This document shows, in pieces, positions 6,812 to 11,659 of a stretch of DNA of 11,659 bases. The notes below the pieces were generated by a model, which was given only the letters and a program-made list of their open reading frames with translations, had not been told where the DNA came from and made no database searches. This DNA is from Candidatus Paracaedibacteraceae bacterium UBA6184. GTDB taxonomy: Bacteria; Pseudomonadota; Alphaproteobacteria; UBA6184. The stretch is from positions 1-11,659 of the forward strand of contig DITM01000062.1 of the NCBI GenBank assembly GCA_002422845.1. The letters are read 5' to 3'. Position 1 is the first letter of the stretch. Each line of letters starts with the position of its first letter. A program made the position numbers and the translations under genes.

Positions 6812-8770
6812 GTGATCACATTCTTAAGACAAGCATCCAACACTATCTTGATGCGTATTCTATTAGCCGTTGTTATGGTGGCCGTTGCCCTATCATTAGG
6901 CGTAACAAATTTTTTCATCCGAAATGCTGCAAAACATCCCGTAGCACATGTGGGTTCCGATTATATTTCTGCCGATGATTTTCTGCAAGAATTAGAAAAC
7001 AAAAAACAATCTTTAAAGCAATACTTTGGTCGCCCCGTCACTGATCAAGAAGCTTTAGGATTAGGCTTAGTAAATCGCACCTTATCTGAATTAATCACCC
7101 GAGAATTAATCACTCAAGAATCAGAACGTTTAGGCATTGTAGCCTCTGATGAACAATTATCTCGGCATATGAACGAAGATCAAAACTTTAAAGATGCACA
7201 AGGAAAATTTAGCACTCAACGGTTCTCTGAATTTTTAAGTAAATCACGTTTGTCTGAACGCAAATATTTAGATGATTTACGCAAAGTCATCAGCCGTGGA
7301 ATGTTAGCAGGTGTTGTAGATGGACAAATTCGAAATGTACCGAAAGTCTTTGCTGAACCGATGTTCCGTTATTTGAACGAAGAACGCGATATCGAAGTCA
7401 TCACGGTTGAAATTGACGCTATCCCCGATCTTCCAAAACCTGAAGAAGCGACGTTGAAAGAATTTTATGAAAAACACGTTCAGTATTTTCAAGCTCCTGA
7501 AACACGTTCATTTAACATGTTGTTATTCAGTTTCCAAGAAATTGCTCAAACAGTTTCAGTTACCCCAGAAGACTTAAAGGCGATGTATCAACAAAGCGAT
7601 AATACAGTTCCAGAAAAACGCTCTGTGCGCTTTATCCCATTCGCAACACGTGAAGATGCAATGAAGGCTACTGAAGAATTACGAGGAGGAGCTCCATTCA
7701 ATGCCGTGTACAGCCGATATACAGGTGATTACCCTGAAAACGCTCCTAAAGCACAGGAATTGGAATTAAAGCAAATCCGTCCAGAAGTAGGCTCCGAAGT
7801 CTTCTCTATGAAAAAAGTTCATGACGTATCTGAACCTATTTTCTTAGGCGGACAATACCTTTTATTCATACTGGCAGACATTAAACCAGAACGCACCTTA
7901 ACGTTTGATGAGCAAAAATTTACGCTATTAAAAAAGTATAAATCAGATGTTGCTCGCGAAAAAATGTATGAATACACTCAACGTGCTGAAAAAATGTTAA
8001 GCTCTGGCGTTAAACTCAGCGAAGTCTCTGATACGTTAACAAAAGAAGGTGTCCCAGGCGTTGTCATGGTCACTTGGGATAAAATCACCCAGGATGGTAA
8101 GTCTATCGATGGAAAGCCAGCAACAGGTCTAAGTGCATTTGACCCAAAGATACTATCTACAGCCTTTGATACACCTCAATATACTTACAGTGATCCACAA
8201 AAGCTAAAAACAGAAGACTATGCAATTGTTGAAGTAACTGATATTAAAGCAGCTCATCAGCGCTCTTTTGCAGAAGCCTCTGCTCAAGCAGAACATTACT
8301 GGCAATTTGAACAAAAACGTCAAAAAGCTGCTCAATATGTAAAAGCCATTAAAGATGGTTTAGAAAAATCTCAAGACGCAACGCACCTGGCGGCGGCAAA
8401 CTTTGGTCGAGTAACTGTATTGCACAAAATCACACGCTCAAACCCACCAAAAGATGTTCAATTTTCAGGCATCCTGACGCAATCAAATGCAGCCAACACG
8501 AATGAAGTTGTCTTGGATGTTGGGGCTGATCGTGTCCACTTAGCACGTATTATTGCCACTTACCCAGTAAGTCCTGAAAACTTTAATGTAAGTGCTCCGG
8601 CATTTACGCGACAAGTCATGTTGCCTTTATTAGGCAGAGACTTACTATCATCTTATGTTGCTGGATTAGAAGCTTATTTTCCAGTTTTACGTAACGAAGA
8701 CTACTTTACAAACTACTTTGGAAAAGAGGATTTGAATAATGCTCCAAAACCCCAAGCTCCAGATCTCTGA
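6812..8770 (+). CDS. ppiD: PpiD-type membrane-anchored periplasmic folding factor (SurA N-terminal domain, parvulin-like)
   Basis: Inner-membrane anchored chaperone that handles proteins as they leave the Sec translocon. The 652-residue length is close to the 620-630 usual for PpiD. A single membrane segment lies at about residues 13-36 (ILMRILLAVVMVAVALSLGV), placing the bulk in the periplasm. The SurA-like N-domain spans about 42-190 and includes the family pattern around FSTQRFSEFLSKSRLSERKY (133-152). A parvulin-like region at about 230-358 lacks the GG-x-LGW core that SurA has, so isomerase activity is doubtful; the parvulin domain of E. coli PpiD is likewise regarded as inactive. A long helical C-terminal part follows. 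Translation starts at GTG with AGGAG upstream. Its 3' end overlaps the Fe-S carrier gene by 32 bases. Confidence 0.88.
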   Translation: MITFLRQASNTILMRILLAVVMVAVALSLGVTNFFIRNAAKHPVAHVGSDYISADDFLQELENKKQSLKQYFGRPVTDQEALGLGLVNRTLSELITRELITQESERLGIVASDEQLSRHMNEDQNFKDAQGKFSTQRFSEFLSKSRLSERKYLDDLRKVISRGMLAGVVDGQIRNVPKVFAEPMFRYLNEERDIEVITVEIDAIPDLPKPEEATLKEFYEKHVQYFQAPETRSFNMLLFSFQEIAQTVSVTPEDLKAMYQQSDNTVPEKRSVRFIPFATREDAMKATEELRGGAPFNAVYSRYTGDYPENAPKAQELELKQIRPEVGSEVFSMKKVHDVSEPIFLGGQYLLFILADIKPERTLTFDEQKFTLLKKYKSDVAREKMYEYTQRAEKMLSSGVKLSEVSDTLTKEGVPGVVMVTWDKITQDGKSIDGKPATGLSAFDPKILSTAFDTPQYTYSDPQKLKTEDYAIVEVTDIKAAHQRSFAEASAQAEHYWQFEQKRQKAAQYVKAIKDGLEKSQDATHLAAANFGRVTVLHKITRSNPPKDVQFSGILTQSNAANTNEVVLDVGADRVHLARIIATYPVSPENFNVSAPAFTRQVMLPLLGRDLLSSYVAGLEAYFPVLRNEDYFTNYFGKEDLNNAPKPQAPDL

Positions 8771-9074
8771 TTCTGCAACTGTACAGCTTGAAAAAGTATT
8801 GTCTCAACACCCCGGTAAGTTTTTACGCATCACCGTAATGCCGGGAGGATGCAATGGCTTTGAATATAGCTTAAAACTAGATGATACATCATTGGATGAC
8901 GACGTGACATTTTCGCCCCTCTCAACGGTTAATGTTCACGTGGACGAAATGTCTTTAGAGCTAATCAAAGGCTCTGAATTAGATTATGAATCTGATTTGA
9001 TTGGAGCCGCCTTTAAACTCAAAAATCCAAACGCTGCAACCTCGTGTGGTTGCGGCAATTCATTTAGTGTGTAA
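8739..9074 (+). CDS. erpA: A-type iron-sulfur cluster carrier (ErpA/IscA/HesB family)
   Basis: Carries an Fe-S cluster from the assembly scaffold to target apoproteins in the cytoplasm. The 111-residue length fits the family (about 107-115). All three cluster-ligating cysteines are in place: Cys38 in PGGCNGFEY, and Cys103 and Cys105 in SCGCGNSF near the C-terminus. The start ATG lies inside the end of ppiD in another frame, with GAGGA at 8726-8730, 8 bases upstream, so the 32-base overlap is real. The stop is one base before the xthA start. ErpA and IscA cannot be told apart safely from sequence alone. I prefer ErpA because, as I recall, the neighbour of xthA in alphaproteobacteria is usually annotated so. 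Confidence 0.93.
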   Translation: MLQNPKLQISDSATVQLEKVLSQHPGKFLRITVMPGGCNGFEYSLKLDDTSLDDDVTFSPLSTVNVHVDEMSLELIKGSELDYESDLIGAAFKLKNPNAATSCGCGNSFSV

Positions 9075-9075
9075 T

Positions 9076-9864
9076 ATGAAAATTGCAACGTGGAATGTAA
9101 ACTCTATTCGATCTCGATTCGATCATCTTGTAAAATGGCTTCATCAATTTCAACCAGATGTCGTTTTGTTGCAAGAGCTAAAACTAATGACAGAACTATT
9201 CCCTCATGAACAACTGCAAGACGAAGGCTATCAAGCTGCTGTATTTGGTCAAAAAACATACAATGGTGTCGCCATTCTTTCAAAATATCGTATCGAAGAT
9301 ATTACATATGGGTTTGAAAACAATCCCCTACCCGATGAATCGCGTTATATCGATGCACTTATCGACGGCTCAGTCCGTATTGCATCTGTATATGTTCCCA
9401 ATGGGCAGAACACTGAATCACCAAAATACCCAACCAAACTAAAATTTATTGAAGAATTAAGGCACGCGATTCAATCTCGTATATATGAAAATACGCCTTA
9501 TATTATTGGTGGTGATTTTAATATTGCACCTCAGGATCTTGATGCAACGTATCCTAATCGTTGGAAAGGCGATGTGCCTTTTACTGCGGCGGAACGCCAA
9601 AGATACAATCAATTAATGCATTTAGGATTACACGATGCTGTACGTATCAAACATCCTTATACTTCTCCTTCAGCACCCGATGTGATGAGCTGGTGGGATT
9701 ACCGAGCTGGTTCCTTTGAAAAGAACGATGGTTTGCGTATCGATCATATCCTACTGTGCCCTCAAGCAACCGATATGTGGACGGATGCCGGAACCGACCG
9801 CACACCCCGCACATGGGAAAAACCCTCAGACCACACTCCCGTTTGGTGCAACGTAGAGATATAA
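9076..9864 (+). CDS. xthA: Exodeoxyribonuclease III (AP endonuclease, ExoIII/APE1 family)
   Basis: Base-excision repair enzyme that cuts the backbone at abasic sites and removes 3'-blocking groups. From the ATG it is 262 residues (E. coli XthA 268). All active-site positions of the family can be seen: Asn7 (WNVNS), Glu34 (LLQELK), Tyr106 (VYVPNG), Asp147 and Asn149 (GGDFNIAP), Asp223 (RIDH), and Asp252-His253 (SDHTPVW). The substrate-loop segment SWWDYRAGSFEKNDG at 205-219 is also typical. I chose the ATG at 9076 because family homology begins exactly there (MKIATWNVNS). The frame is open further upstream only because it overlaps erpA. There is no clear ribosome binding site, and the start is one base after the erpA stop, so translation is probably coupled. 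No convincing terminator follows. Confidence 0.97.
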   Translation: MKIATWNVNSIRSRFDHLVKWLHQFQPDVVLLQELKLMTELFPHEQLQDEGYQAAVFGQKTYNGVAILSKYRIEDITYGFENNPLPDESRYIDALIDGSVRIASVYVPNGQNTESPKYPTKLKFIEELRHAIQSRIYENTPYIIGGDFNIAPQDLDATYPNRWKGDVPFTAAERQRYNQLMHLGLHDAVRIKHPYTSPSAPDVMSWWDYRAGSFEKNDGLRIDHILLCPQATDMWTDAGTDRTPRTWEKPSDHTPVWCNVEI

Positions 9865-9894
9865 CTGAAAATATTTTAAGAACTTTTTGCTTGC

Positions 9895-10647
9895 CTAAGC
9901 AGGATTCTTAATACTATGTGTATAAAGCAATCCCCAATTTAGTTTTATTAATCCTTCACTAATTTCATAGCCTAATATATTTTGAAGCGCTCTTAGAATT
10001 TGATTATCATCGATCAAGTCTATACCAAACAAGTTTTTTACAAAATCTATCATTTCAACTTCATTAGAAAAACACCATTTGTTTTCTTCATAAGAAATAG
10101 ACTTTACAGTAAGTCCAATATTTGAAAGATCTTTAGAAAGATTAGCATCTAAGAAATCCCCAACATGTCCCATAGAATTTGTTTGATGCACAAACGTATT
10201 TAAAAAATAATCTTCTTTTGATCCAGAAAGTACATCTGCTAATACGAAATCACCCCTATATTTTAAAACTCGCCCTACCTCTTTATATACCAAATGTTTG
10301 TCTTTAGTATGATGTAATCCCTCCAAACTAAAGATTCTATTAAAAAAGCCTCGACTGACGGGAATATCATGCATGTCACATACTATGTATTGAGCAGAAT
10401 CAATAACCCTAAATTCTTTGCATGGGTCGATCTGATAAACTGTTATGTTTTGTGGTAAATATTCTCTTAAATATCTTCCTCCAGCAGGCAAGTCAGCTAT
10501 CTTATCTTCTACGCAAATAGGCGTAAGACCTTTAAATAATGCTAAGAATTCTTCTTCTCGCGCTTTGGGATATCTCGTCATTGCGTAATGATATTTATTA
10601 GCCCGTTCTTTAAAAAGATCTTTATACGTATCACTCATTGCAAACAT
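9895..10647 (-). CDS. Class I SAM-dependent methyltransferase, substrate unknown
   Basis: Predicted cytoplasmic methyltransferase of the Methyltransf_11-like type. The 250-residue protein has a SAM-binding motif I variant KIADLPAGGRYL (49-60), an acidic ribose-binding position in YQIDP (Asp74), the adenine-side acidic stretch VCDMHDIP (89-96), motif IV-like FNRIFSLEGLHH (102-113) and the post-motif strand VLKYRGDFVLADV (127-139). Motif I has P where many members have G, which is also seen in related branches. The first ATG is preferred because AAGGA (10656-10660) lies 8 bases upstream; the Met at residue 4 would be 17 bases from it. It overlaps the ATP-grasp gene by 17 bases and is clearly co-transcribed with it, so both probably act on one substrate. 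The DNA is very AT-rich. What it methylates cannot be told. Confidence 0.85.
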   Translation of the reverse strand: MFAMSDTYKDLFKERANKYHYAMTRYPKAREEEFLALFKGLTPICVEDKIADLPAGGRYLREYLPQNITVYQIDPCKEFRVIDSAQYIVCDMHDIPVSRGFFNRIFSLEGLHHTKDKHLVYKEVGRVLKYRGDFVLADVLSGSKEDYFLNTFVHQTNSMGHVGDFLDANLSKDLSNIGLTVKSISYEENKWCFSNEVEMIDFVKNLFGIDLIDDNQILRALQNILGYEISEGLIKLNWGLLYTHSIKNPA

Positions 10648-11614
10648 AAGAAATATCCTTTCGTTTTACCATTTCCACAATAGCATCATTTAATTTTGAG
10701 ACTGCTATATGTTCTGAACCACCACTCGAAGTAAAAATATTCATTGTCGCATTTAATTCAAACAATAAAATATTAAATTTTTCATCAATATGACAATCAA
10801 TACCAAAGTAATCAAGCTTGACTAGATTATAAATCTTGGTGATCAACGGTTGAATTTTACCTTTTACTGTAACATCAAAATTTTGAATCTTTTTCTTTTC
10901 TAACAAATCATATTCACGTCTTCGATTGCGTGCATGAACTAACCAATCTTTGGCATGCATCCAATGCCTAATATATACTTCGCCATCTATTACAACTAAC
11001 CTACACTTTGTATATAGATTTAGTTTATCCTTATACTCATAGAATTCAGTTATATAGTACTCATTACCATCCACTAAAGTTCTAGACACTTCAGTTAACT
11101 CAAAAGCATTGTGTAACAATACAGTATCAACGCCCCCATGCGATCCACATCCTCTAAAAATAATAGGATACTGTATTCCAGCTTCCTGAACCCTATCACA
11201 TAAATTATTTAAACCTGCTACGACTCTAATCGTTTTAGGAACAATTAATTGCTCATCCAGATGCACTAATGTTTCGTAAATCTTATTACGCGTTGTCTCT
11301 AAAATATGTTTTGGGTGATTTATAATTGGGGTATGTGTTTCTCTTAATATTTCACAGGCTTTTTCAAGAGACTTTTTATGTGAGTCTGGTTCAGCAATTT
11401 CATTAAAAATACAATCTACATTCTCAAGGTTTTCAGAGGACAATGGAGCTTCATAAAATCCGATGATTGCATTTAATTTATTAACGCTTGAGGTTTTTAG
11501 CAAGTCACCTACATTTGAGGTACCCGTACATTGAACAGTTAATTGATTACCCTTTAGGGTCTGATCTAAGCTTTTTTGTTTGTCAGAAACACCATTTAAA
11601 AATAAAACCTTCAT
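10631..11614 (-). CDS. ATP-grasp ligase-like protein (glutathione synthetase/RimK-like fold), substrate unknown
   Basis: Predicted enzyme that uses ATP to activate a carboxylate and join it to an amine, thiol or hydroxyl. The protein is 327 residues from the ATG. Residues 1-100 look like a pre-ATP-grasp domain ending in INHPKHIL (98-105). The ATP-binding half includes IIFRGCGSHGG (151-161). A strand pair around RLVVIDGEVYIRHW (205-218) and WLVHARN (224-230) resembles ATP-grasp proteins often fused to TPR repeats in alphaproteobacteria. The metal-binding end is GIDCHID (271-277) and FELNAT (285-290), with Glu286 and Asn288 as likely Mg ligands. ATG at 11612-11614 is chosen over the TTG one codon upstream because AAGGAT (11622-11627) lies 7 bases from it. 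It is followed with overlap by a methyltransferase gene. Confidence 0.8.
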   Translation of the reverse strand: MKVLFLNGVSDKQKSLDQTLKGNQLTVQCTGTSNVGDLLKTSSVNKLNAIIGFYEAPLSSENLENVDCIFNEIAEPDSHKKSLEKACEILRETHTPIINHPKHILETTRNKIYETLVHLDEQLIVPKTIRVVAGLNNLCDRVQEAGIQYPIIFRGCGSHGGVDTVLLHNAFELTEVSRTLVDGNEYYITEFYEYKDKLNLYTKCRLVVIDGEVYIRHWMHAKDWLVHARNRRREYDLLEKKKIQNFDVTVKGKIQPLITKIYNLVKLDYFGIDCHIDEKFNILLFELNATMNIFTSSGGSEHIAVSKLNDAIVEMVKRKDISYVCNE

Positions 11615-11644
11615 CAATATTATCCTTATGTTTTATGAAGCAGT

Positions 11645-11659
11645 AAAAAAAACACCTCC
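11645..11659 (-). terminator. Possible 3' half of a terminator cut by the window edge
   Basis: On the minus strand the window edge reads GGAGGTG followed by eight T. This looks like the descending arm and U-tract of a rho-independent terminator whose other arm would lie beyond 11659, ending a minus-strand gene there. It cannot be confirmed without the flanking sequence. If it is real, the ATP-grasp promoter must be squeezed into the 30 bases before its start, or expression depends on read-through. Confidence 0.3.

Noticed and set aside
9001..9075. 25-codon upstream extension of the xthA frame
   Set aside because: It lies wholly within erpA, and family homology begins exactly at the ATG at 9076.
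9888..9901. TGCTT-GCCT-AAGCA hairpin between xthA and the methyltransferase gene as a terminator
   Set aside because: The stem is only five bp, overlaps the end of the methyltransferase gene, and is not followed by a T-run on either strand.
11615..11617. TTG as the start of the ATP-grasp protein
   Set aside because: The ATG at the next codon has the better ribosome-binding-site spacing (7 bases instead of 4) and is the normal start codon.

Overview
The window reads as a chromosomal stretch of a low-GC Gram-negative bacterium. Two genes for periplasmic folding helpers of outer-membrane proteins (a SurA-type and a PpiD-type protein) flank a large predicted surface lipoprotein with an outer-membrane-protein-like C-terminus. 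An A-type Fe-S carrier gene sits directly before exodeoxyribonuclease III, an arrangement I recall from alphaproteobacteria, and the second half of SurA looks like the alphaproteobacterial form. My best guess is an AT-rich alphaproteobacterium, possibly a host-associated lineage such as Holosporales or Rickettsiales. That placement is inference; no rRNA or tRNA is present to test it.

Layout. Positions 1-231 hold no gene I can support. Positions 263-4511 carry three minus-strand genes: a membrane-anchored prolyl-oligopeptidase-family (S9) peptidase with a clear rho-independent terminator, a small exported protein of unknown function, and SurA with its own strong hairpin terminator. The small exported protein ends at a sequence that looks exactly like a -1 ribosomal frameshift site (A AAA AAC followed at once by TAA), and the -1 frame stays open for 44 more codons. 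Positions 4782-9864 carry four plus-strand genes: the lipoprotein/autotransporter-like protein, then a tight ppiD - erpA/iscA - xthA run in which ppiD and erpA overlap by 32 bases and erpA and xthA are one base apart. Positions 9895-11614 carry a minus-strand pair converging on xthA: an ATP-grasp ligase-like protein followed, with a 17-base overlap, by a SAM-dependent methyltransferase. This pair is clearly more AT-rich than the rest.

How it fits together. SurA (periplasmic) and PpiD (inner-membrane anchored) would escort outer-membrane proteins, and the protein encoded between them is a plausible client. The Fe-S carrier and the DNA-repair nuclease are housekeeping genes that share a transcript with ppiD. 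The ATP-grasp/methyltransferase pair looks like an accessory two-enzyme module that builds or modifies a small molecule or peptide. Its substrate and any further members lie outside the window or are not recognisable. The best leads are the putative frameshift gene and this module.
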